Positions 11,484 to 23,100 of a DNA stretch of 64,000 nt are shown piece by piece (position 1 is the first letter of the stretch; each line of letters opens with the position of its first letter). Source of the stretch: Siphonodentalium dalli (Eukaryota; Mollusca; Scaphopoda; Gadilida; Siphonodentaliidae); contig CP136062.1 in the NCBI GenBank assembly GCA_032622095.1, positions 620,001 through 684,000 on the forward strand. Direction: 5' to 3'. The notes beneath the pieces were generated by a model. The model saw only the letters and a program-made list of their open reading frames with translations, did no database searches and was not told the origin of the DNA. Position numbers and translations under genes: made by a program.

Positions 11484-11561
11484 TAGGCCAATGCATTCTC
11501 TTATATATGCGAGGCGACCTGTGGTCGACTCGCATATATAAGAAAATCATTGGCACAGGGT
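11484..11561. repeat. Foldback palindrome of the 'ATGCATTCTC' family
   Basis: GCCAATGCATTCTCTTATAT at the left is mirrored by the complementary run ending TTGGCACAGGG, with a short 'gcgacctgtggtcg' centre that is itself palindromic. The same arm sequence appears at 10855, 12780, 12856, 35870 and 40955. Confidence 0.85.
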
Positions 11562-11608
11562 TTTCGCAAAAAATCAGGAATCTCCAGTCATAGAAGGGTG
11601 TAACATCG

Positions 11609-12726
11609 TTTCAGCTGTGAGTCCATATAGCGACAGGAGCCACTCCATAGAATGACTTTTAGAGCTATAGCATACACCGATTATTTTATTTTGTGAGAGT
11701 TGTTAAAATAATACCTCGCCTGTATAGTTAAACTAAGGGGAAAGCATTGACGTATTTCGATTTTGGGTGCCAAAATCGCATTACATAAGAACTAGTCATT
11801 GCAAAGTTGAACGCCAGTGTTCTTAACATTTTTAGTTCATCCCCAGCATTGAGGAATTACTAAAGGTACGTCGTTATATGCTACACTATACAATATTATT
11901 TGGACGTTTTGCATTCTATGTGGTAATCGGATCGAATCTACGTAAATCTTAAACGCCAACTCTCGACTTAAAACAGCCAGTTTTACCAGGTTATGATTTT
12001 TGTTTTGGTGCCTAAAACGTCAGATGGAAAAGGGCGTTTAGGATTTCGTTGATCTTTTGCGGTGCTTTAATGCTTAATATTATTCATGCATGTTCTGACG
12101 GGAGTCTCCGTGATACCTAGGTCCAAATCGGATGGAACAGAGATGTGGTGCAGATATGACTTGTTTTAGCATTGGTAACCATGGCAATCTTTTCAAAAAC
12201 TAACTCCTCCCCAAACAAAGTTCCATCTTCAAACTAGTGAATTCATTGATAATCTACAATATCTCCAATGCACATCTAGTGCAAGGATTGGTTTATTGTC
12301 GGACAAGATACCCTTGATGCAATTTGGAGACTGCTTCCAAAAAGAACACTTCCTGGTTTTCAAGACAAAAACATTTTCCCTACCAAAAAAAAAAATAATA
12401 AATTCTACTTGAACCATTAACCAGTACAGTAACCAGTAAGTGTAAGAGATAACAATACCAGCGTTCAGTTGTTGTAAATTCGACATAGATTGACCTCAAG
12501 TTCAATTTAATTAATTTTTTTTATTTTAGAAATATGTTTTCTGCTGAAACTTGTCACATATTTCGGACTTGTGAATTATAACCCTTTGAGTTTCAACAGT
12601 ACCTGCAGTTCATACAATATGTCTACTTCACTATAATTCCATGTTAGTTTTACCTTACCTTACCAAAACTTTAATTTCAAGCAGTGAGAAATTGAGATTT
12701 CTTTGATGGTGCAACAATAGTCCACC
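11609..12726. other. No gene recognised
   Basis: AT-rich sequence without a supportable exon or repeat. Confidence 0.5.
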
Positions 12727-12960
12727 TTAACCCTTTCATGACGGGAGCTGCGCTAGTGCAGCAATAAATACCATGTGCCAGGGCATTCTCTTATATATGC
12801 GAGTCTCCCATTTATAGGAAGAATGCACTGGCTTACAATATCATGTAAAATATTGTTAGGCCAATGCATTCTCTTATATACTCGCATATATAAGAGAATG
12901 CATTGTCACAGGGTTTTCGCAAAACAAAAATTCAGGAACCATCAGTCACGAGAGGGTTAA
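12727..12960. mobile_element. TTAA-flanked MITE, CCCTTTCATGACGG ends
   Basis: TTAA at 12727-12730 and 12957-12960 bracket 226 bases whose ends are inverted (CCCTTTCATGACGG against CCCTCTCGTGACTG). Ends beginning CCC next to TTAA are characteristic of piggyBac elements. The interior consists of two inverted pairs of the TGCATTCTCTTATATA arm. No coding capacity. Confidence 0.8.
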
Positions 12961-13288
12961 GGAAAGACACAAATAAAGCAGCCTCGAGTAAACTTGTGGA
13001 AAGAGTCGAGTGGAATGCGGACATCATGCTTACCTGGGATCGAAGGAATGAACTTCACATCCACGAGTCGCCATGCCATCGTCAAAATAGAAATCGAAAA
13101 TTATCCTGAAAAGAACAAATTAATCGATATACAACGCATATCCTTGTTGTGTTATTACATACATACATGTATATAAATCCATGTGCTCTAATTTCATGTT
13201 GACAACACAGATTGTTGACATCCGTAGACCACAAATAACACGAGGGATCAGTATTATTCCTCGATTAATCCTAAGATCAATCTGAATG
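12961..13288. other. No gene recognised
   Basis: Short unique stretch between the MITE and the MULE target repeat; overlapping short frames only. Confidence 0.45.
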
Positions 13289-13391
13289 CGATGTGAAACA
13301 CCCCGTATGGTGATCAAATAGAAACTGAAAATAATCTTGTTCAATGTAGTAATTTTTTGAATTATTATATCCTTATAGACAACACACACAG

Positions 13392-14693
13392 TCTTTTTAG
13401 GGTATATCCTGTCTACCCGGCAGGCAGAGATTAACGACTTGGCCGGCGGAGATTATAGTCCATATCAAAACACATGCGGTCCAGTGTTGTCACAGTCCAT
13501 AACTGATGGTGGTGAATAACGTTTAATAGCGTGAGCCACATTCAGTTTATTTATTTTACACGTTTTATTATTTGTTTGTAAAGATGTATTATGAATTATT
13601 ATCAGTGTTTTAAGTAGAGTTCACTACTGAATATATATACTGTTAGATTCCCTGGTCTGACATAAACACGATGGCAAGCACACAAGTGAACGTAAATTAT
13701 ATTCCAAATACTAGAGGTGGAAAGTATCTGGTATATGATGACTACAAATTCTCCGTTAAATCAAGGAGAAATGATCGAATTCATTGGCGATGTTGTAAGA
13801 AAGACTGCCGTGCAACCACCAACTTCCCAACAAGACGGTTGGTGATGCCTGGTTCGAAGCGCTGGACGATTACCCTGCGACACGCAACACAGGTCTCGAA
13901 GAAAACGTCACCAAGTTCACGGATTACATCACCGAGTTCTGGGTGGAAGGGAGCCATGGCCGCCAGCTATGGAATCACCACGACACAATTGGTCCAAGAA
14001 CGACAAATCATGTGGAAGGATGGCACCGAAAACTGCAGTTGGTGTTATCTTGCTCACACCCGAACATCTTCAGGTTGATAGATTTCCTGAAGAAAGAGCA
14101 AGCTTACCAGGAAGCAACCGTCATCCAATTGAGAGCGGGTGGAAGGATTGGCCCACGCAAGATGCGATATCGCAAAGTTGACAATTCCATCAGACATTTC
14201 AAGAGAGTTTTCGGCGCAGGCGAAATAGATATTCTCGAATACATGGATTCAGTATCAAACAGTATCAAACATTAATGTGCTATAATTCATGTTATGTTAT
14301 ATTGATAGTATTTGTTACATATATATCTTGAGTATTTAATAAATTTGTTGAAATATATCACATGTGCATTTCTTCGTTCATAATGCAACTTCCGGTGTCC
14401 GTTCAGTGGCGGGGTTAATATGTGTGGATAGGGCGAATATCGGCCTTTCGTTAGACACCAAAATGAGCCCTCTGCGCGCTGTATTCCTCGATTTTTGAAT
14501 TTTCCAAAAACCCCTATTATCCTCATCGTCCGGCCGCTCATCGCCGTCGAAATTAGCCATCGCCACCAATTCCCAGTAACAATTATGATAAAAACTATAG
14601 TCGGCAGCTCCGTGATGTTGAGGATTATCACACCTGCCCCAACACCTACCCGAAACAATAGCCGCCGGGTGAACAGGACGACCCCTCTTTTTA
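13392..14693 (+). mobile_element. Internally deleted MULE (Mutator-like) with TIRs and 8-bp TSD
   Basis: The 1286-base element (13400-14685) is flanked on both sides by TCTTTTTA, an 8-base target duplication as expected for Mutator-like elements (8-9 bp). Its ends are inverted: GGGTATATCCTGTCTACCCG at the left, and on the complementary strand GGGGTCGTCCTGTTCACCCG at the right. It carries one fused transposase remnant. The empty-site comparison with 48.1-48.4 kb confirms the insertion. Confidence 0.9.
13671..14275 (+). pseudogene. FLYWCH-MULE transposase remnant with central deletion and frame change
   Basis: The ATG (context ACACGATGG) opens a frame whose first 60 residues look like a FLYWCH zinc finger: GGKYLVYDDYKFS, then HWRCCKKDCRA with the W-x-C and second cysteine, typical of the N-terminal DNA-binding domain of invertebrate MULE proteins. 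From about 13845 a different frame encodes the well-known MULE C-terminus: DAWFEALDDYP, WNHHDTIGPRT, NHVEGWHRKL and a long helical tail that ends in a stop at 14275. The whole catalytic core, including the DDE residues and the SWIM-side region, is missing between these parts. The junction lies near 13835-13845. It cannot be an active transposase; it might still bind DNA if expressed in the first frame. Confidence 0.85.
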
Positions 14694-14897
14694 TATATAT
14701 ATTAAATGCAGTGACTCTCGGTGGCGAAATCGTTTTCGTTAGTTTATCGCCGACAGGTGCGTCCCGAATCAAGTAGTAAATATTTACAATTTAGTGTTGT
14801 TCAAGCGATGTTTTCTATCGAGTGGGATGGTCGATTTGCTTCAAATTTTTGGCGATGTTAGTAGAATGTTACGGCCTTCCAGTTGACATAGCGCCCG

Positions 14898-17085
14898 ATC
14901 GGGGTGTTTCTATGTGGTATTTGGGGCGGGCTACCCGCCCATGCCGTCAAATCGGTCGAAATCCTTACCGTTCTCGAAAATGGTCCATACCCCCATTTTC
15001 ACCCCCTCGGGGTGGCACCCCCCGGGGGTGATGGGTTGGGGGGTCGGGGTGTTTCTAGGTGGTATAATTTGGGCGGGCCACCCACCCATGCCGTCAAATC
15101 GGTCGAAATCCTTACCGTTCTCGAAAATGGTCCATACCCCATTTTCACCCCCTCGTGTGGCACCCCCCGGGGGTGATGGGTGGGGGATCGGGGTGTTTCT
15201 AGGTGGTATTTGGGGCGGGCCACCAACATATGCCGTCAAATCGGTCGAAATCCTTACCGTTCTCGAAAATGGTCCATACCCCATTTTCACCCCCTCGGGG
15301 GTGATGGGTGGGGGTCGGGGTGTTTCTAGGTAGTATTTGGGGCGGGCCACCCACCCATGCCGTCAAATCGGTCGAAATCCTTACCGTTCTCGAAAATGTT
15401 CCATAACCCATTTTCACCCCCTCGGGGTGGCACCCCCGGGGTGATGGGTGGGGGTCGGGGTGTTTCTATGTAGTATTTGGGGCGGGCCACCCACCCATGC
15501 CGTCAAATCGGTCGAAATCCTTACCGTTCTCGAAAATGGTCCATACCCCATTTTCACCCCCTCGGGGTGGCACCCCCCGGGGGTGATGGTGGGGGTCGGG
15601 GTGTTTCTAGGTAGTATTTGGGGCGGGCCACCCACCCATGCCGTCAAATCGGTCGAAATCCTTACCGTTCTCGAAAATGGTCCATACCCCATTTTCACCC
15701 CCTCGGGGTGGCACCCCCCGGGGTGGTGGTGGGGGTCGGGGTGTTTCTAGGTAATATTTGGGGCGGGCCACCCACCCATGCCGTCAAATCGGTCGAAATC
15801 ATTACCGTACTCGAAAATGGTCCATACCCCATTTTCACCCCCTCGGGTGGCACCCCCCGGGGGTGATGGGTAGGGGTCGGGGTGTTTCTAGGTGGTATTT
15901 GGGGCGGGCTACCCACCCATGCCGTCAAATAGGTCGAAATCCTTACCGTTCTCGAAAATGGTACATACCCCATTTTCAACCCCTCGGGGTGGCACCCCCC
16001 GGGGGTGATGGGTTGGGGGTCGGGGTGTTTCTAGGTGGTATAATTTGGGCGGGCCACCCACCCATGCCGTCAAATCGGTCGAAATCCTTACCGTTCTCGA
16101 AAATGGTCCATACCCCATTTTCACCCCTCGGGGTGGCACCCCCGGGGTGATGGTGGGGGGTCGGGGTGTTTCTAGGTGGTATTTGGGCGGGCCACCCACC
16201 CATGCCGTCAAATCGGTCGAAATCCTTACCGTTCTCGAAAATGGTCCATACCCCATTTTCACCCCCTCGGGGTGGCACCCCCGGGGGTGATGGGTGGGGG
16301 TCGGGGTGTTTCTAGGTAGTATTTGGGGCGGGCCACCCACCCATGCCGTCAAATCGGTCGAAATCCTTACCGTTCTCGAAAATGGTCCATTCCCCATTTT
16401 CACCCCCTCGGGGTGGCACCCCCGGGGGTGATGGGTGGGGGTCGGGGTGTTTCTAGGTAGTATTTGGGGCGGGCCACCCACCCATGCCGTCAAATCGGTC
16501 GACATCCTTACCGTTCTCGAAAATGGTCCATACCCCATTTTCACCCCCTCGGGGTGGCACCCCCCGGGTGTGATGGGTGGGGGGTCGGGGTGTTTCTAGG
16601 TAGTATTTGGGGCGGGCCACCCACCCATGCCGTCAAATCGGTCGAAATCCTTACCGTTCTCGAAAATGGTCCATACCCCATTTTCACCCCCTCGGGGTGG
16701 CACCCCCCGGGGGTGATGGGTGGGGGGTCGGGGTGTTTCTAGGTAGTATTTGGGGCGGGCCACCCACCCATGCCGTCAAATCGGTCGACATCCTTACCGT
16801 TCTCGAAAATGGTCCATACCCCATTTTCACCCCCTCGGGGTGGCACCCCCCGGGTGTGATGGGTGGGGGGTCGGGGTGTTTCTAGGTAGTATTTGGGGCG
16901 GGCCACCCACCCATGCCGTCAAATCGGTCGAAATCCTTACCGTTCTCGAAAATGGTCCATACCCCATTTTCACCCCCTCGGGGTGGCACCCCCGGGGGTG
17001 ATGGGTGGGGGGTCGGGGTGTTTCTAGGTGGTATTTGGGGCGGGCCACCCACCCATGCCGTCAAATCGGTCGAAAGCGACATTTT
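14898..17085 (+). repeat. GC-rich satellite, about 142-bp unit, 16 copies
   Basis: The marker GCCGTCAAATCGGTCGA occurs 16 times at intervals of about 130-148 bases (for example 16628, 16771, 16914, 17057: exactly 143). Units vary mainly in G and C run lengths. Each unit holds a plus-strand GGGG-TGAT-GGG-T-GGGGG-TC-GGGG type string (a G-quadruplex pattern) beside a self-complementary CCCCC/GGGGG segment. The array ends abruptly mid-unit at 17075, where the next array begins. Long open frames on both strands are by-products of the repeat and are not genes. Confidence 0.97.
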
Positions 17086-17104
17086 TGGAAATAAGGAATA
17101 GGGG

Positions 17105-20100
17105 ATAAGTTCCAATTGTCATGTCTGTAAATATATATAGCTTTGTCGAGATGTCTCCCTAAGGTCGGATTATTTCAAGAGTCTCCCTAATGTCGTTACT
17201 TTTGTTAGCTATATGTATATGTATATCAGTACATGACATTGGCTATAATAATTAAAGGCACGGGCGGTGTTCGTTGCAGAAATATTAATATGTGGTCAAA
17301 TCGCCACCAACAGATGGAAATTTTAAATATGTACAGTTTTGTTCATATGCAAACGTAATCAGCGCATGAATAGTGTATTGTCCTCAATGTGTACGATGAT
17401 TGCGTAAACAACAGCATGCTCGTGTTACAGAAGTTTTGCTTCTGTTTACATAACACAACGCAATCATATTGGTTAATCACACAAACATTATATAAACGCT
17501 CTTCATTATTTACATATAAGAAATATAGTAACAAACAACGCTCTTTATGCTTACCATACCGGATCTATACAAAAGTCAGGAAACGTAACGTACTGTTTAT
17601 GCCATAGTTCTGTATGATATAACAACAAATTCTGCCTATATTTTACTATTTCTGTTTATGTCGGTTTTTGACGGAGCTGAATATTTTAACATCATACCCA
17701 CCGCCAAAGACAGCCCGTATCTTTAATATGAGCAATAAAAGATGTTTTTTTATTAATACCAAATGCTCTCACCATACCCAGAAGCTGCACGTTGCATGGA
17801 AAATGATATATTGAGATGTCTGCCTAAGGTCGGATTATTTCAAGAGTCTCCCGAATGTCGTTTCATGTTGTTAGGTATATGTATATCATTACATGGTATT
17901 GGTTATAATAATTAAAGGCACGGGCGGCGTTCGTTGCAGAACTATTCATATGTGATCAAATCGCCACCAACAGATGGAATATTAAAATATATATAGCTTT
18001 GTCGAGATGTCTCCCTAAGGTCGGATTATTTCAAGAGTCTCCCTAATGTCGTTAATTTTGTTAGCTATATGTATATGTATATCAGTCCATGGCATTGGTT
18101 ATAATAATTAAAGGCACGGGCGGTGTTCGTTGCAGAAATATTAATATGTGGTCAAATCGCCACCAACATATGGAATATTAAAATATGTACAGTTTTGTTC
18201 ATATGCGAACGTAATCAGCGCGTGAATAGTGTATTGTCCTCAATGTGTACGATTATTGCATAAACAACAGCATGCTCGTGTTACAGAAGTTTTGCTCCTG
18301 TTTACATAACACAACGCAATCATATTGGTTAAGCACACAAACATTATATAAACGCTCTTCATTATTTCCATATAAGAAAAATAGTAACAAACAACGCTCT
18401 TTATGCTTACCATATCCGGATCTATACGAAAGTCAGGAAACGTAACGGTTTTTTCCTTTTGTTTGCACAACAAAGTGAAAACAATTGACAATAACATACT
18501 GTTTATGCCATATTTCTGTATGATATAACAACAAATTCTGCCTATATTTTACTATTTCTGTTTATGGCGGTTTTTGACGGAGATGAATATTTTAATAGCA
18601 TACCCACCGCCAACACCGCCCGTATCTTTAATATGAGCAATAAAAGATGTTTTTTTATTAATACCAAATGCTCTCACCATACCCAGAAGCTGCTCGTTGC
18701 ATGGAAAATGATATATTGAGATGTCTGGTTAAGGTCGGATTATTTCAAGAGTCTCCCGAATGTCGTTTCATGTTGTTAGGTATATGTATATCATTACATG
18801 GTATTGGTTATAATAATTAAAGGCACGGGCGGCGTTCGTTGCAGAACTATTCATATGTGATCAAATCGCCACCAACAGATGGAATATTAAAATATATATA
18901 GCTTTGTCGAGATGCCTCCCTAAGGTCGGATTATTTCAAGAGTCTCCCTAATGTCGTTAATTTTGTAAGCTATATGTATATCAGTACATGGCATTGGTTA
19001 TAATAATTAAAGGCACTGGTGGCGTTCGTTGCAGAACTATTCATATGTGATCAAATCGCCACCAACAGATGGAATATTAAAATATATATAGCTTTGTCGA
19101 GATGTCTCCCTAAGGTCGGATTATTTCAAGAGTCTACCTAATGTCGTTAATTTTGTTAGCTATATGTATATGTATATCAGTACATGGCATTGGTTATAAT
19201 AATTAAAGGCACGGGCGGTGTTCGTTGCAGAAATATTAATATGTGGTGAAATCGCCACCAATTGATGGAATATTAAAATATATACAGTTTTGTTCATATG
19301 CAAACGTAATCAGCGCATGAATAGTGTATTGTCCTCAATGTGTACGATGATTGCGTAAACAACAGCATGCTCGTGTTACAGAAGTTTTGCTTCTGTTTAC
19401 ATAACACAACGCAATCATATTGGTTAATCACACAAACATTATATAAACGCTCTTCATTATTTCCATATAAGAAAAATAGTAACAAACAACGCTCTTTATG
19501 CTTACCATATCCGGATCTATACAAAAGTCAGGAAACGTAACGGTTTTTTCCTTTTGTTTGCACAACAAAGTGAAAACAATTGACAACAACATACTGTTTA
19601 TGCCATATTTCTGTATGATATAACAACAAATTCTGCCTATATTTTACTATTTCTGTTTATGGCGGTTTTTGACGGAGATGAATATTTTAACAGCATACCC
19701 ACCGCCAACACCGCCCGTATCTATAATATGAGCAATAAAAGATGTTTTTTTATTAATACCAAATGCTCCCACCATATCCAGAAGCTGCACGTTGCATGGA
19801 AAATGATATATTGAGATGTCTGCCTAAGGTTGGATTATTTCAAGAGTCTCCCGAATGTCGTTTCATGTTGTTAGGTATATGTATATCATTACATGGTATT
19901 GGTTATAATAATTAAAGGCACGGGCGGCGTTCGTTGCAGAACTATTCATATGTGATCAAATCGCCACCAACAGATGGGATATTAAAATATATATAGCTTT
20001 GTCGAGATGTCTCCCTAAGGTCGGATTATTTCAAGAGTCTCCATAATGTCGTTAATTTTGTTAGCTATATGTATATGTATATCAGTACATGACATTGGTT

Positions 20101-23100
20101 ATAATAATTAAAGGCACGGGCGGTGTTCGTTGCAGAAATATTAATATGTGGTCAAATCGCCACCAACAGATGGAATATTAAAATATGTACAGTTTTGTTC
20201 ATATGTGCAAACGTAATCAGCGCGTGAATAGTGTATTGTCCTCAATGTGTACGATGATTGCGTAAACAACAGCATGCTCGTGTTACAGAAGTTTTGCTTC
20301 TGTTTACATAACACAACGCAATCATATTGGTTAATCACACAAACATTATATAAACGCTCTTCATTATTTCCATATAAGAAAAATAGTAACAAACAACGCT
20401 CTTTATGCTTACCATATGCGGATCTATACAAAAGTCAGGAAACGTAACGGTTTTTTCCTTTTGTTTGCACAACGAAGTGAAAACAATTGACAATAACATA
20501 CTGTTTATGCCATATTTCTGTATGATATAACAACAACTTCTGCCTATATTTTACTATTTCTGTTTATGGCGGTTTTTGACGGAGATGAATATTTTAATAG
20601 CATACCCACCGCCAACACCGCCCGTATCTTTAATATGAGCAATAAAAGATGTTTTTTTATTAATACCAAATGCTCTCATCATACCCAGAAGCTGCACGTT
20701 GCATGGAAAATGATATATTGAGATGTCTGGTTACGGTCGGATTATTTCAAGAGTCTCCCGAATGTCGTTTCATGTTGTTAGGTATATGTATATCATTACA
20801 TGGTATTGGTTATAATAATTAAAGGCACGGGCGGCGTTCGTTGCAGAACTATTCATATGCGATCAAATCGCCACCAACAGATGGAATATTAAAATATATA
20901 TAGCTTTGTCGAGATGTCTCCCTAAGGTCGGATTATTTCAAGAGTCTCCCTAATGTCGTTAATTTTGTAAGCTATATGTATATGTATATCAGTACATGGC
21001 ATTGTTTATAATAATTAAAGGCACTGGTGGCGTTCGTTGCAGAACTATTCATATGTGATCAAATCGCCACCAACAGATGGAATATTAAAATATATATAGC
21101 TTTGTCGAGATGTTTCCCTAAGGTCGGATTATTTCAAGAGTCTACCTAATGTCGTTAATTTTGTTAGCTATATGTATATGTATATCAGTACATGGCATTG
21201 GTTATAATAATTAAAGGCACGGGCGGTGTTCGTTGCAGAAATATTAATATGCGGTCAAATCGCCACCAATTGATGGAATATTAAAATATATACAGTTTTG
21301 TTCATATGCAAACGTAATCAGCGCATGAATAGTGTATTGTCCTCAATGTGTACGATGATTGCGTAAACAACAGCATGCTCGTGTTACAGAAGTTTTGCTT
21401 CTGTTTACATAACACAACGCAATCATATTGGTTAATCACACAAACATTATATAAACGCTCTTCATTATTTCCATATAAGAAAAATAGTAACAAACAACGC
21501 TCTTTATGCTTACCATATCAGGATCTATACAAAAGTCAGGAAACGTAACGGTTTTTTCCTTTTGTTTGCACAACAAAGTGAAAACAATTGACAACAACAT
21601 ACTGTTTATGCCATATTTCTGTATGATATAACAACAAATTCTGCCTATATTTTACTATTTCTGTTTATGGCGGTTTTTGACGGAGATGAATATTTTAACA
21701 GCATACCCACCGCCAACACCGCCCGTATCTATAATATGAGCAATAAAAGATGTTTTTTTATTAATACCAAATGCTCCCACCATATCCAGAAGCTGCACGT
21801 TGCATGGAAAATGATATATTGAGATGTCTGCCTAAGGTTGGATTATTTCAAGAGTCTCCCGAATGTCGTTTCATGTTGTTAGGTATATGTATATCATTAC
21901 ATGGTATTGGTTATAATAATTAAAGGCACGGGCGGCGTTCGTTGCAGAACTATTCATATGTGATCAAATCGCCACCAACAGATGGAATATTAAAATTTAT
22001 ATAGCTTTGTCGAGATGTCTCCCTAAGGTCGGATTATTTCAAGAGTCTACCTAATGTCGTTAATTTTGTTAGCTATATGTATATGTATATCAGTACATGA
22101 CATTGGTTATACTAATTAAAGGCACGGGCGGTGTTCGTTGCAGAAATATTAATATGTGGTCAAATCGCCACCAACAGATGGAATATTAAAATATGTACAG
22201 TTTTGTTCATATGTGCAAACGTAATCAGCGCGTGAATAGTGTATTGTCCTCAATGTGTACGATGATTGCGTAAACAACAGCATGCTCGTGTTACAGAAGT
22301 TTTGCTTCTGTTTACATAACACAACGCAATCATATTGGTTAATCACACAAACATTATATAAACGCTCTTCATTATTTCCATATAAGAAAAATAGTAACAA
22401 ATAACGCTCTTTATGCTTACCATATGCGGATCTATACAAAAGTCAGGAAACGTAACGGTTGTTTCCTTTTGTTTGCACAACAAAGTGAAAACAATTGACA
22501 ATAACATACTGTTTATGCCATATTTCTGTATGATATAACAAAACGTTCTGCCTATATTTTACTATTTCTGTTTATGGCTGTTTTTGAAGGAGATGAATAT
22601 TTTAACAGCATACCCACCGCCAAAATCGCCCGTGTCTTTAATATGAGCAATAAAAGATGTTTTTTTTATTATTAATACCAATGCTCTCACCATACCAAGA
22701 AGCTGCGCGTTGCATGGCAAATGATATACTGAGATGTCTCCCTAAGGTCGGATTATTTCAAGAATCTCCCTATTGTCGTTCATGTTGTTAGGTATATGTA
22801 TATCATTACATGGTATTGGTTACAATAATTAAAGGCACGAGCGGCGTTCGTTGCAGAAATATTCATATGTGTTCAAATCGCCACCAACAGATGGAATATT
22901 AAAATATATATAGCTGTGTCGAGATGTCTCCCTAAGGTCGGATTATTTCAAGAGTCTCCCTAATGTCGTTAATTTTGTTAGCTATATGCATATGTATATC
23001 AGTACACGGCATTGGTTATCATAATTAAAGGCACGGGCGGCGTTCGTTGCAGAAATATTAATATGCGGTCAAATCGCCACCATCAATAGGAATATTAAAA

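Larger units (their letters stand above)
10823..11608. mobile_element. Composite MITE-like block with 'ATGCATTCTC' inverted ends
   Basis: An inverted pair of the sequence ATTGCATTCTCTTATATATG occurs near 10855-10885 and 11489-11510, and the right flank (AGTCATAGAAGGGTGTAA, ending about 11608) resembles the right end of the complete TTAA element at 12727-12960. Between them lie a T-rich minisatellite and a second complete MITE. It reads as an enlarged relative of the 12.7-kb element; the left TTAA (about 10824) is uncertain. Confidence 0.5.
13289..14890 (+). repeat. Dispersed repeat interrupted by a MULE
   Basis: The flanks of the MULE (13289-13391 and 14694-14890) are collinear with one uninterrupted stretch at 48105-48430: 'ggtgat.aaatagaaa', then 'acacac', then 'ttaaat.cagtgac', 'tgcgtcccgaatc', 'aagtaaatatttacaatt' and 'gatgttttctat'. 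The 48-kb copy therefore represents the empty site. Confidence 0.85.

Noticed and set aside
14898-17085. Regular repeats that could be mistaken for a CRISPR array
   Set aside because: The 142-bp units are contiguous with no unique spacers, and the genome is eukaryotic.
14904-17115. Many open frames up to 211 codons on both strands of the GC-rich satellite
   Set aside because: They repeat the satellite unit, change frame whenever unit length varies, and are open on both strands; they are not proteins.
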